Counted from the first letter of the stretch, positions 7,274 through 15,313 are shown. The stretch: 23,597 nt of DNA from Dehalococcoidia bacterium (GCA_030615655.1 JAUWYU010000008.1:1-23597), one strand, 5' to 3'. Numbers and translations: made by a program. The notes: a model not told the origin generated them from the sequence alone.

Positions 7274-10200
7274 CTATTCAGACTTCTTTACACCCAACAA
7301 CAGGCTGTAACCGCTTATCTTGTAGGTCTCTTTCAGGTCAACCGCTTCAGGAACACCGTCGATAAGCTCCCGTGACAGCGTCTCTTGCTTGATATAGTCG
7401 GCGAAACTGGACATCACCTGCACAAAATGTGCATCGCCTTCATAATAGGCAATGATATGGTCGGCAATGTCATATCCGGCGTTACGGCGCATTGTTTGCA
7501 AACGATGCACAATCTCGCGTGCCATCCCTTCTGCCTCCAGCTCTGCAGTAATATTTGTATCCAGCTCAACCATGATTTTTACCGCTCCTGTCGCTTGAGG
7601 TATATTTTCTCCAAACTCCAGGCTCTTCACATTGACTTCTTCTAATATCTGAGCTTCCATCCTTTGAATAGACCTTTTCTCTGCTTCCGACATCACCTTA
7701 ACCCACATCCTGGCCAGAGGTTGGCGAACTTTTATTCCCGCCTGGCTACGTACAGCCCGACCCATGCTTGATATCTCCATAGCGAGTCGGCTATCCTCAG
7801 ACAACCGTTTGTCAATGCGGCTCTCATCCGAAACTGGAAAATCAGTCATGTGGACACTTTCCAGAGCATCCGGGGATACCGAGCGCACCAAATTTTGGTA
7901 CAGCTCCTCGGCCACGAAAGGAGTGAACGGTGCCATAAGTTTAGACAAAGTCACCAGGCACTGATAAAGTGTATTATAAGCCGAGAGCTTGTCGTCATCG
8001 TTCTCACTCTTCCAGAAACGCCGCCGACTCCGTCTTACGTACCAGTTGGACAGGCCATCAACAAAGCTCTCAATCTTTCTACCCGCATCGGTGGGATTAT
8101 AGCTGTCCAGCGCCGAGTCTACATCGGTTATGAGCTGGTTAAGCTCGGAGATAATCCACCGGTCAAGCTCTGCCTCCTGTGTTGATGCAATTTCTGACTC
8201 AGGTTTGTAATTATCAATATTGGCATAGATGACAAAGAAGGAATAAACATTCCACAGAGTCGACAGAAAGCGGCGGGAAACCTCATCCACCTGCTTCTCG
8301 TCGAACTGGCGCGGGTTACCGGGTGCCGAGGCGGTATAGAGATACCAGCGCAGGGCATCGGCACCGTATTTCTTAACGACCTCAAACGGTAAGACGACAT
8401 TACCCTTTCGCTTGCTCATCTTCTCGCCTTTAGCATCAAGGATATGCCCCAGGCAGATAACGTTGCGGTATGAGGGACGCCCGAAGAGCAGGGTTGATAT
8501 GGCATGAAGACTGTAGAACCAGCCGCGGGTCTGGTCAACCGCCTCGCAGATATAGTCCGCCGGGAAACGCCCGTCTTCGAGCAGGGTCTCGTTTTCGAAG
8601 GGATAGTGGCTCTGGGCCACCGGCATGGCCCCGGAATCATACCAGGCGTCAATAACCTCGGGAACACGCTTCATCTGTCCGCCACATTGCGGGCAGGCAA
8701 AACTCAGTTCATCAACAAAGGGTCGGTGCAAATCCAGGGGCTCTTTAAAGCCGGAAAATCCTTTTTTATTCTTAAGGTCATCCAGACCGCCCACGCAATC
8801 GAGGTGCCCGCATGACTCACAGTGCCATACCGGCAGCGGCGTGCCCCAGTAGCGCTCACGCGAGAAGGCCCAGTCCACGTTATTCTGGAGCCAGTCGCCG
8901 AATCGGCCGTACTTGATATGCTCCGGATACCAGTTTATTTCATCATTGCCGGAGATAAGGGCGTCTTTGACGGCGGTGGTTCTTATATACCAGGTCTGCT
9001 TGGCGTAGTAAAGCAGCGGCGCTTCGCACCTCCAGCAGAAGGGATAGGTATGCTTAATCGTTTCGCTGCGGAAGAGGAGACCACGAGACTTTAAATCAGC
9101 TAGAATTTCTTTATCAGCATCCTTAACGAACTTGCCTGAGAATGGATAATCACCGATAATATTGCCCTGCAAGTCAACCATATGGACAAAACCCAAGTCC
9201 TCGTCCCGACCGACTTCAAAGTCAACCTCACCGTAGGCCGGAGCCATATGTACAATACCAGTGCCTTCTTCCATGGAGACGAAATCACCGCCAATCACAG
9301 GATAGGAGAGCTTATCATCCGCTTCCTGCGACTGTAATTCCATATTCTCCTGAAAGCTCTGGCGTTCCACTCCGAAACTATGTGGATTGAACAGAGGCTC
9401 GTACCTTAGACCGACTAACACCTCACCTTCTATCTTTGCCAATATCTTACAGTCATCAAGTCCGGCCGCGACAAGCAGCGCCGATGCCATAATAAGACAC
9501 TCGTTATCCTTCTCAACCACCACATACTCTGCCTCAGGAGATACCGCCAGGGCCGTGTTGCCCGGCAGTGTCCACGGAGTGGTTGTCCAGGCAAGCAAGT
9601 AGGCAAATTTATCCAGCGTGAGGCCAGCAATACTACTACCAACAACCTTAAACTTTATGTAAACCGAAGGGTCTTCGATATCGTCCTGATACCCCTGGGC
9701 GACCTCGTGGGAGCTCAGCGAGGTGCCGCAGCGGGGACAGTGGGGGGTAACCTTATAGCCCTGGTAGACCAGCCCTTTATCCCACATCTTCTTTATAGCC
9801 CACCAGACGCTTTCAATATAGCTGTTGTCCATGGTGATATAGGGGTGTTCCAGTTCAATCCAGTAGCCGCTTCGTTCCAGTATTTCCTCGAACTCGCGCA
9901 TGTAGTGATTAACACTCTGCCGGCACAGCTCGTTGAACTTGGCAATGCCATACTCTTCAATCTGGGCCTTGCCAGAAAAACCAAGCTGTTTCTCTATTTC
10001 CAGCTCTACCGGCAGACCATGCGTATCCCACCCACCGATACGCGGCGTGTAGTACCCTTTCATTGCCTTAAAGCGCGGGATGACATCCTTGAAAGCGGAA
10101 GTCAGGACATGGTGAATCGCCGGACTGCCGTTTACCGTGGGCGGCCCATCGAATAGTACAAAAAGAGGTCCGCCCTGCCTGGCATCCACAGTTTTCTGAA

Positions 10201-10282
10201 AGATGTTATTCTTTTTCCACCAGTCGAGTATTTTCTCCTCAAGCTGAGGGAAATTCACCCTACTGTTAACAGGATTAAACAT
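7274..10282 (-). CDS. ileS: Isoleucyl-tRNA synthetase with altered HIGH motif
   Basis: This large class I synthetase charges tRNA-Ile and edits valine. The open frame runs up to 10366, but the upstream part is the T-box leader. The ATG at 10282 is preferred: AGGAGAGGT lies just upstream and the next residues are M-F-N-P-V-N. The 1002 residues fit the family. The KMSKS loop is K621-M-S-K-R625. The HIGH signature is not H-x-G-H: in N-G-S-P-A-I-H-H it reads A55-I-H-H58, similar to the G-x-H-H variant of actinobacterial-type IleRS. Cysteine pairs (C-P-R-C, C-E-S-C, C-P-Q-C) suggest bound zinc. It is expressed from its own T-box-controlled promoter. Confidence 0.96.
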   Translation of the reverse strand: MFNPVNSRVNFPQLEEKILDWWKKNNIFQKTVDARQGGPLFVLFDGPPTVNGSPAIHHVLTSAFKDVIPRFKAMKGYYTPRIGGWDTHGLPVELEIEKQLGFSGKAQIEEYGIAKFNELCRQSVNHYMREFEEILERSGYWIELEHPYITMDNSYIESVWWAIKKMWDKGLVYQGYKVTPHCPRCGTSLSSHEVAQGYQDDIEDPSVYIKFKVVGSSIAGLTLDKFAYLLAWTTTPWTLPGNTALAVSPEAEYVVVEKDNECLIMASALLVAAGLDDCKILAKIEGEVLVGLRYEPLFNPHSFGVERQSFQENMELQSQEADDKLSYPVIGGDFVSMEEGTGIVHMAPAYGEVDFEVGRDEDLGFVHMVDLQGNIIGDYPFSGKFVKDADKEILADLKSRGLLFRSETIKHTYPFCWRCEAPLLYYAKQTWYIRTTAVKDALISGNDEINWYPEHIKYGRFGDWLQNNVDWAFSRERYWGTPLPVWHCESCGHLDCVGGLDDLKNKKGFSGFKEPLDLHRPFVDELSFACPQCGGQMKRVPEVIDAWYDSGAMPVAQSHYPFENETLLEDGRFPADYICEAVDQTRGWFYSLHAISTLLFGRPSYRNVICLGHILDAKGEKMSKRKGNVVLPFEVVKKYGADALRWYLYTASAPGNPRQFDEKQVDEVSRRFLSTLWNVYSFFVIYANIDNYKPESEIASTQEAELDRWIISELNQLITDVDSALDSYNPTDAGRKIESFVDGLSNWYVRRSRRRFWKSENDDDKLSAYNTLYQCLVTLSKLMAPFTPFVAEELYQNLVRSVSPDALESVHMTDFPVSDESRIDKRLSEDSRLAMEISSMGRAVRSQAGIKVRQPLARMWVKVMSEAEKRSIQRMEAQILEEVNVKSLEFGENIPQATGAVKIMVELDTNITAELEAEGMAREIVHRLQTMRRNAGYDIADHIIAYYEGDAHFVQVMSSFADYIKQETLSRELIDGVPEAVDLKETYKISGYSLLLGVKKSE

Positions 10283-10305
10283 GACCAGACCTCTCCTGTA
10301 TAAAA

Positions 10306-10335
10306 TAAAAAGCCTCGTCTTATAGGGACGAGACT
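10306..10335 (-). terminator. Regulated terminator of the ileS T-box
   Basis: On the minus strand AGTCTCGTC (10335-10327) pairs with GACGAGGCT (10319-10311) around a 7-base loop, including one G-U pair, followed by five T. It lies 24 bases before the ileS ATG. The antiterminator formed with the upstream T-box sequence would compete with it. Confidence 0.88.
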
Positions 10336-10590
10336 TCTTAATAAAGCTCCCGCGGTACCACCCCATTTTCCCGATATAATCGGGACACTCTTTCAGGGTA
10401 CAAACCTATACCCTCGCCTCGGATAACGGCTGACGAAACCGACCAGGCCTACTGGTCCTTCACCTGTGAAGGACGTTCGGTTGGTAGCTCAGGAGTGATT
10501 TTCAGGGTGAGGACACATCTGCTCGCACCGTGTCAGACTCGCTGGGTATCCTTTATCTACCCTTACTCTTCTCCGTCACTGCCTTTACAC
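10306..10590 (-). promoter_or_regulatory. T-box riboswitch controlling ileS
   Basis: Read on the minus strand, this leader has all the T-box parts. Stem I contains AGTA opposite GAA in the S-turn region. The specifier loop gives ATC (10499-10497), an isoleucine codon. The conserved T-box TGGTACCGCG is at 10360-10351, and its TGGT bulge can pair with an uncharged ACCA 3' end. A terminator hairpin follows at 10335-10311. Uncharged tRNA-Ile would stabilise the antiterminator and turn on ileS. The outer 5' limit is approximate. Confidence 0.93.
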
Positions 10591-10597
10591 GATATTA

Positions 10598-10626
10598 AGG
10601 TTAACATAATTTAGGAAGTAAATCAA
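10598..10626 (-). promoter_or_regulatory. Possible promoter of the ileS T-box transcript
   Basis: On the minus strand TTGATT (10626-10621), a 17-base spacer and TAACCT (10603-10598) form a modest sigma-70 match with a TG one base before the -10. Transcription would start near 10591, at the beginning of the T-box. It lies just after the jag stop. The -10 is weak. Confidence 0.4.
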
Positions 10627-10631
10627 TAAGG

Positions 10632-11135
10632 CTAGATGTTCCTGGGTGAGATAACCACCTTCCGTGTCTCACCGAACCCGGTGCTCTCGGTAGAGACGTC
10701 AGGGTGGTCGGCCAGGGCAAGGTGGATAACGCGTCTCTCAAAAGCCGACATCGGCTCCATGGTAAAGGGCATTTCCCTGGTCTTTACCTGCTCTGCCAGT
10801 CGTTCGGCCAGAGCCCGCAGCCCTTCACAGCGACGCTTTTTATAACCTTCGACATCAAGTACTATCGGAAGCCTTACCTGCATCTGGTGAGCCATGATAA
10901 TCCTGACAATATGCTGCAAAGAAGCCATGGTCTGACCACGACGCCCGATTAAAATCCCCAGGTCTTCGCCTTCTATATTAAGTCCAACCGAAGAAGCATT
11001 GCCATCTTCATCCGCAACGGTAAATTCATCAGAAACGGCTATGGAAGCCGGTATCGCCATTAAGTCCAGAAGTCTCGAAAGTATGCTCCTGGCAGCCTCA
11101 AATATATCGTCTTGTCTCTCAGGAATTTCCATCAC
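10632..11135 (-). CDS. jag: Jag/KhpB RNA-binding protein (KH-R3H)
   Basis: This small cytoplasmic RNA-binding protein of the SpoIIIJ-associated (Jag/KhpB) family is usually encoded beside yidC. A KH domain is visible with the G-x-x-G loop in L-I-G-R-R-G-Q-T-M (residues about 75-85), followed by an R3H domain with F-E-R-R-V-I-H at about 129-135. At 167 residues it lacks the long N-terminal Jag-N domain of some homologues. GTG at 11135 (GAGG eight bases upstream) is the likely start; the ATG at 11132 is the alternative. It is the last gene of the minus-strand cluster, 57 bases after yidC. Confidence 0.9.
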   Translation of the reverse strand: MMEIPERQDDIFEAARSILSRLLDLMAIPASIAVSDEFTVADEDGNASSVGLNIEGEDLGILIGRRGQTMASLQHIVRIIMAHQMQVRLPIVLDVEGYKKRRCEGLRALAERLAEQVKTREMPFTMEPMSAFERRVIHLALADHPDVSTESTGFGETRKVVISPRNI

Positions 11136-11192
11136 CGTAATAACCTCTTCTTAATAACAAAATCATCACACTAGTTTTACAGTGTATCACAC

Positions 11193-12074
11193 TTATCTCT
11201 TACGGCGCCGCCGGGACCTGTCTTTGCCCGGTTGATACCTCACTTTGCCGGGTTTTGACGGTTCGCCATCCGCTATAATGATATCAGCCGCGCCAGCCTC
11301 TATTGATTTTTCGGCTGATTCATCGAATTTCAAATACTTCTTATCTTTTTCAACCTCACTGCTCGGTGCTTTACGCAGTCCACCCCACCCTGTAATCCGG
11401 TACTGTAATACTATTCTTACAATACTGGAGCTTGCCCAGAAGAGGGCCAGGCCACTGGGAAAGGACATAGCTAATAAGGTGAACATCAGCGGCATCATCC
11501 AGAGCATCATCTGGCTCTGCTGCGCCTGCTTGGGGTCGGACGATGTCGTCATTGACATCTTCTGCTGGAGCCACATCGTGGCTCCAACCAGGATAGCTAA
11601 GATAAAACTAGGTTCGGCCAGGTTCATCCCCAAAAATTCACGACCCAACGGTAAAGCAGCATAAACCACCGGCCATGAATATAGATATTTGGATAGATTC
11701 AACAGGCCTTCAGGCGCTACAGCCAAAGACAGCATGATTGACTGATAGAGAGCAATCCAGACAGGCATCTGGATTATCATAGTTATGAAGCAGCCGGCCG
11801 GCTTTACGCCGGATTCCTTGTAGAGCCTCATCTGTTCCTGGGCCAGCTTCTGCTTATCCTTGGCGTACTTCTTCTGTAACTCGGCAATCCTGGGTTGTAG
11901 ATCCTGCATTGCCTTGGTAGATCGAAGCTGCCTCCTGGTAAGCGGCAGCATACAGATATTGACAATGATGGTCAGGGCAATAATGGCCAGGCCAAAATTG
12001 CTGGCCAGATAATGTGATATCACTATAAGGGCGTTTATTACCGGTTGCTGGATTATTAATTCCCATGCATTCAA
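11193..12074 (-). CDS. yidC: Membrane protein insertase YidC/Oxa1
   Basis: YidC inserts and folds inner membrane proteins, alone or with Sec. At 293 residues it is the short form without the large periplasmic domain of proteobacteria. Hydrophobic segments fit five membrane spans. The first cytoplasmic loop (L-T-R-R-Q-L-R-S-T-K-A-M) and the charged coiled-coil hairpin after it are typical. The C-terminus is very basic (R-S-R-R-R-R-K-R), as in homologues that bind ribosomes. The start is TTG at 12074 with GAGGT eight bases upstream. The lipoprotein gene before it ends only 11 bases away, so the two are probably co-translated. Confidence 0.94.
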   Translation of the reverse strand: MNAWELIIQQPVINALIVISHYLASNFGLAIIALTIIVNICMLPLTRRQLRSTKAMQDLQPRIAELQKKYAKDKQKLAQEQMRLYKESGVKPAGCFITMIIQMPVWIALYQSIMLSLAVAPEGLLNLSKYLYSWPVVYAALPLGREFLGMNLAEPSFILAILVGATMWLQQKMSMTTSSDPKQAQQSQMMLWMMPLMFTLLAMSFPSGLALFWASSSIVRIVLQYRITGWGGLRKAPSSEVEKDKKYLKFDESAEKSIEAGAADIIIADGEPSKPGKVRYQPGKDRSRRRRKR

Positions 12075-12085
12075 TGGAATCTACC

Positions 12086-13249
12086 TCATTCCGGGACCTT
12101 TAAAGAGACAGTCCTTAATACAGCACCGTTAATGGCATTCACCCGATGCAGCGCCAGGTCCTGTGTGTGAATGTAAACAATACCTTCGTGTATGGCCAGC
12201 GGACCGTACACCTCTTCCTCGATCACAGCCAGCTGACTGAGCGCATTAGAACCAGTATCTATGACATAGACTATGCCTTCTCTTGATGTATAGACAATTG
12301 AGCTATTAACAATAACCGGTGAAGATGCTACCGGACTTCCCATGTTAAACTCAGTCACCTTATCCCCGCTGTCACCCTTAAGAGCATATACCTTACCGTC
12401 AAGACAGCCGGCATAAACAGTATTGTTAAGAATGACCGGCTTGGCCCAGAACCAGTTCTCCGCCATGAATTTCCACTTCAGGCTGCCATCAGCCGCATTT
12501 ACCGCGTAAAAAGACCTATCGAAGGAGCCGAAATACACGATGCCATTACTGACTAACGGTGTAGTTATTATGGAACCCTCCGTCTCGAATTCCCACTTCT
12601 TGATACCATCAGTGGCATTTAAGGCATAGAGTTTCTTGTCAAAAGACCCGATATACACCGTGTTATCAATTACAGTTGGGGTCGACCATATTCTGTCTCC
12701 GGTCTCAAACTTCCACAGCGGGTCACCGTTAGTGGCATCAAGGGTATAGACACTGCCATCAGAGCAACCAAAATATACCATGTCCTCAGCGATCACCACA
12801 CCACCGACGATGGGCTCAAGATTACCCTCACGAGGATAGACCCACCTCATAGCCAGGGAGTCGGTAGTATAAGCATAAATTTTGCCGTTATAACCGGCTA
12901 TATAAACCAGTTCCCCGGAAACCACCGGCGTTCCATAAATGGCCACGCCGGATGCTCCGGCCCCGCAACCTCCCCCGGCCGCGCCCGGAGCACAGCCCAA
13001 AAACCCGCCGCCCTGAGCAGTCGTCCTGAGCGGGTCGCCCCACTGCCGGCTCTCATCAGCCAGATCAATCGCTACCAGTCTGCCTTCCCTGGAGCCCACA
13101 AATAAAGTGCCGTCGGATACGGCTCCCCCTGACCATCCTATTGGTGCCAAACCTTTAACACATCCAGAACCGGCCAGCCCAATGGCTATAAGCATAAAAA
13201 CCAGGAGCAATATCATGCCGGCTCGACGCTTACCTTGCTTCAAAGTCAC
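12086..13249 (-). CDS. PQQ-like beta-propeller lipoprotein (BamB-like fold)
   Basis: The protein has a signal peptide with a likely lipobox (G-S-G-C, C30) and then repeated beta-propeller blades. These show V-Y-x-G-S/C-x-D-G-x-V-Y-A-L motifs followed by G-x-x-x-W-x-F, at least six times between residues about 105 and 385. This fold is shared by BamB and many PQQ-like repeat proteins; no PQQ enzyme residues are evident, so a binding or scaffold role is more likely. Residues about 78-100 form a Gly/Ala-rich insertion with two cysteines. The GTG start at 13249 has AGGGAG seven bases upstream. It lies between yidD and yidC, which suggests, but does not prove, a link to membrane protein assembly. 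Confidence 0.85.
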   Translation of the reverse strand: MTLKQGKRRAGMILLLVFMLIAIGLAGSGCVKGLAPIGWSGGAVSDGTLFVGSREGRLVAIDLADESRQWGDPLRTTAQGGGFLGCAPGAAGGGCGAGASGVAIYGTPVVSGELVYIAGYNGKIYAYTTDSLAMRWVYPREGNLEPIVGGVVIAEDMVYFGCSDGSVYTLDATNGDPLWKFETGDRIWSTPTVIDNTVYIGSFDKKLYALNATDGIKKWEFETEGSIITTPLVSNGIVYFGSFDRSFYAVNAADGSLKWKFMAENWFWAKPVILNNTVYAGCLDGKVYALKGDSGDKVTEFNMGSPVASSPVIVNSSIVYTSREGIVYVIDTGSNALSQLAVIEEEVYGPLAIHEGIVYIHTQDLALHRVNAINGAVLRTVSLKVPE

Positions 13250-13308
13250 TGTATTCTCCCTTTAGCAATAAGAAGCCGAATATGTAAATTATACCGCATA
13301 AGCTCATA

Positions 13309-13518
13309 TCACGGCACCGGGTCATAACCGCCTAGGTGAAAAGGGTGACAACGCGCAATACGCCTGATACCCAGAGCTACTCCTTTTATCAACCCGAATT
13401 TACTGATAGCTTCGAAGGTATATTGAGAGCAAGACGGCGCGAAGCGACAGGACGGTGGCATAATCCGCGATAATGTGAGTTGATAAAGCTTAATTAGCTC
13501 CAGGGCGAACGCCTTCAT
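13309..13518 (-). CDS. yidD: Membrane protein insertion efficiency factor YidD
   Basis: This 69-residue membrane-associated protein assists YidC-dependent insertion. Family signatures are clear: P-P-S-C-R-F-A-P-S-C-S-Q-Y, then R-C-H-P-F-H-L-G-G-Y-D-P-V-P at the C-terminus. The ATG lies inside the end of rnpA, giving a 29-base overlap that is common in this operon and suggests translational coupling. Confidence 0.95.
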   Translation of the reverse strand: MKAFALELIKLYQLTLSRIMPPSCRFAPSCSQYTFEAISKFGLIKGVALGIRRIARCHPFHLGGYDPVP

Positions 13519-13861
13519 ATTCCCCCATAAATAATCCGGCCCGGGCTAACAAGCTCCTGACCGACTTCCCGAGATTCGTATAGTCTGCCCTCGCCGCCGG
13601 AGTACGAGCAATAAATACAATATCCCAGCCCGGTTGCAGTGGAGTTTGCCTCAGTATCTCACGAAACAAACGTTTTACCCTGTTTCTAACCACTGCTTTA
13701 CCCACACGCCGGCTAACCGCAAAACCATATCTGGATATGTCAAGCCCGTTAGGTAAGGCCTTAATCACCATTGCCTTGCCTACCCACGAACTACCTTTAT
13801 CATAAACCAATTCGAACTGTACTTTCCTGGTAAGATATTGTTCTCCCCTCACGGCTGCCAC
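13490..13861 (-). CDS. rnpA: Ribonuclease P protein component
   Basis: RnpA is the protein subunit of RNase P, which trims tRNA 5' leaders. The signature R-x-x-x-K-R-L-F-R-E is present as V-R-N-R-V-K-R-L-F-R-E, preceded by the G-F-A-V-S-R-R-V-G-K-A strand. The length is 120-123 residues. The frame opens with a GTG at 13861; a second GTG at 13852 has AGGTG eight bases upstream and is the more likely start. It lies 23-32 bases after rpmH and overlaps yidD. Confidence 0.93.
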   Translation of the reverse strand: MAAVRGEQYLTRKVQFELVYDKGSSWVGKAMVIKALPNGLDISRYGFAVSRRVGKAVVRNRVKRLFREILRQTPLQPGWDIVFIARTPAARADYTNLGKSVRSLLARAGLFMGEYEGVRPGAN

Positions 13862-13884
13862 ACCTGACCCGCTTACTGCTACCG

Positions 13885-14025
13885 TTATACAACGGTCAGC
13901 CTATGCCGACCTTTCAATCGCCTAGATTTTAATACGGCCCGGCCGCCACGCGTGCTCATCCTAGCTCGAAAACCGTGCTCGCGCTTCCTTGGAATCCTCT
14001 TCGGTTGATAGGTCCTTTTTGGCAC
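13885..14025 (-). CDS. rpmH: Ribosomal protein bL34
   Basis: A 46-residue basic protein starts at GTG 14025 with AGGGAG five bases upstream and ends with TAA at 13887-13885. It begins M-P-K-R-T-Y-Q-P-K-R and contains R-K-R-E-H-G-F-R-A-R-M and the end R-H-R-L-T-V-V, which is diagnostic for L34 of the large subunit. It precedes rnpA in the usual order. Many bacteria have dnaA and the origin next to it, but here the upstream neighbour is rpsR. Confidence 0.97.
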   Translation of the reverse strand: MPKRTYQPKRIPRKREHGFRARMSTRGGRAVLKSRRLKGRHRLTVV

Positions 14026-14097
14026 TTTAACTCCCTATTTATAATAGACCATTTCTTGAGAGAACGGGAAAGCGAAAGAGAAATTAACCCATCAAAT

Positions 14098-14394
14098 CTA
14101 GATTTTTAAGCCAACGCCCCCTGTCTTGCGGATATGGGCTGCTACATACGGTAATAAAGCTAGGTGGCGCGCCCTTTTTATTGCCACGGCTAGAGCACGC
14201 TGGTGCCTGGCGCAAGCACCACTTTTACGACGAGGTGCAATCTTACCTCTATCTGATATATAAGGCCGTAATTGCGCCGGGTCCTTATAATCTATGCTTT
14301 GAATCTTATCACGACAGAAGAAACAAACCTTACGTTTTGGAATATATTTCGACCGGCCCGGTCTTCTGCCCCTGGTATCCCTAGTTTGTGCCAT
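14098..14394 (-). CDS. rpsR: Ribosomal protein bS18
   Basis: The 98-residue protein of the small subunit contains the S18 core (K-I-A-P-R-R-K-S-G, H-Q-R-A-L-A-V-A-I-K-R-A-R). It keeps cysteines C-F-F-C near residue 25 and a C-A-R-H later, the pattern of the zinc-binding form. The ATG at 14394 follows a GAGGG site. It lies 35 bases after ssb, in the classical rpsF-ssb-rpsR order. Confidence 0.96.
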   Translation of the reverse strand: MAQTRDTRGRRPGRSKYIPKRKVCFFCRDKIQSIDYKDPAQLRPYISDRGKIAPRRKSGACARHQRALAVAIKRARHLALLPYVAAHIRKTGGVGLKI

Positions 14395-14429
14395 CCTGCC
14401 CTCTAAATCTATTTAATTTTCGTCTTTAA

Positions 14430-14903
14430 TTAAAACGGAAGGTCTTCCGGTTCCAGTTCGGCGACGCCGGCATCATCAGTCTTCTCATCCGAAAGAACGG
14501 CGGTATCATCACCCTTCTCATCCGAAAGAACAGCGGCATCATCACCCTTCTCATCCAAAAGAACAGCTGCCCCGCGCCTTTCCAGAAATATTACCCTGTT
14601 GGCAATCACTTCGATTCGTGAATGCTGCTGCCCATCCTGTCCTTCCCAATTTCGAGTATGTATCCTGCCCTCAGCATAGACGAGACGACCTTTAGCCAGA
14701 AACTGATTGCACTGTTCCGCCAACCTGTTCCAGGCTACCACATTGAACCATTCTGTCTCCTGACGGCGCTCTCCATCCGGTGTCGTATAAACCCAGTTAG
14801 TAGCCACCGAGAAAGATGTCACCGGCTTTCCATTTGGGGTAAAACGCATCTCCGGTTCATTCCCAATATTACCAATAATCGTCACCTTGTTCAGACTAGG
14901 CAT
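14430..14903 (-). CDS. ssb: Single-stranded DNA-binding protein
   Basis: SSB coats single-stranded DNA in replication and repair. The OB fold spans residues about 1-105, with N-K-V-T-I-I-G-N-I-G at the start and E-W-F-N-V-V-A-W at about 50. The tail ends D-L-P-F, the acidic tip that recruits partner proteins. Between them is an acidic linker made of three 11-residue repeats (A-V-L-S-D-E-K-G-D-D-x), encoded by a 33-base tandem repeat. GGAGGTGA lies eight bases before the ATG. It sits between rpsF and rpsR. Confidence 0.96.
   Translation of the reverse strand: MPSLNKVTIIGNIGNEPEMRFTPNGKPVTSFSVATNWVYTTPDGERRQETEWFNVVAWNRLAEQCNQFLAKGRLVYAEGRIHTRNWEGQDGQQHSRIEVIANRVIFLERRGAAVLLDEKGDDAAVLSDEKGDDTAVLSDEKTDDAGVAELEPEDLPF
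14473..14571 (-). repeat. 33-base tandem repeat in the ssb linker
   Basis: Three consecutive 33-base units (14473-14505, 14506-14538, 14539-14571) differ at only a few positions and stay in frame, giving three copies of an acidic 11-residue unit in the SSB linker. Copy number may vary by slippage. Confidence 0.9.
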
Positions 14904-14952
14904 TGCCTCTTCACCTCCCCGATCTAACTCTGGAGCTTAACAATCCTTGAAT

Positions 14953-15285
14953 TTAACTGCTCGATTTTATCAAAAGGTGCCGCAGAATTTCCTCGGATAT
15001 TTTCAAATTCGCTTCGAGTTCCTTACATCGCGCTGGGCTTATCTTGAACCTAGTTAATACGTAGTTACCCTCTAAAAAGTGCTTTATTGGATATGCCAGC
15101 TTCTTCTTGCCCCACCTTTCCACCTCAGAGATAACACCATCTTTACCGGCAATGAACTGGCTGATACCGTCTATGCTGCTGTCTAAAGACTCATCCGCAA
15201 CTTCTGGACTGACAACAAAGACCAGTTCATAATCCTCTAATCTCTTATCTTCTACCTGTTGTACTACCTGCTTTTTTCTAGGCAC
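14953..15285 (-). CDS. rpsF: Ribosomal protein bS6
   Basis: S6 binds 16S rRNA with S18 in the platform of the small subunit. The core begins with D-Y-E-L-V-F-V-V-S-P-E and contains W-G-K-K-K-L-A-Y-P-I and G-N-Y-V-L-T-R-F, as in the family. The frame extends to TTG at 15300, but GTG at 15285 is a better initiation codon; neither has a strong ribosome-binding site. Either start leaves a basic N-terminal extension of about 15-20 residues before the usual S6 start. It is the first gene of the minus-strand cluster, directly behind a strong promoter. Confidence 0.92.
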   Translation of the reverse strand: MPRKKQVVQQVEDKRLEDYELVFVVSPEVADESLDSSIDGISQFIAGKDGVISEVERWGKKKLAYPIKHFLEGNYVLTRFKISPARCKELEANLKISEEILRHLLIKSSS

Positions 15286-15313
15286 TATCCAATTTCCCAA
15301 CGAATTTTACGCC

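Noticed and set aside
10283..10366. Longer N-terminus for ileS
   Set aside because: These codons fall in the T-box antiterminator and terminator, and a good ribosome-binding site favours the ATG at 10282.
13862..14097. Replication origin next to rpmH
   Set aside because: No dnaA gene and no cluster of DnaA boxes was seen; the neighbour is rpsR.
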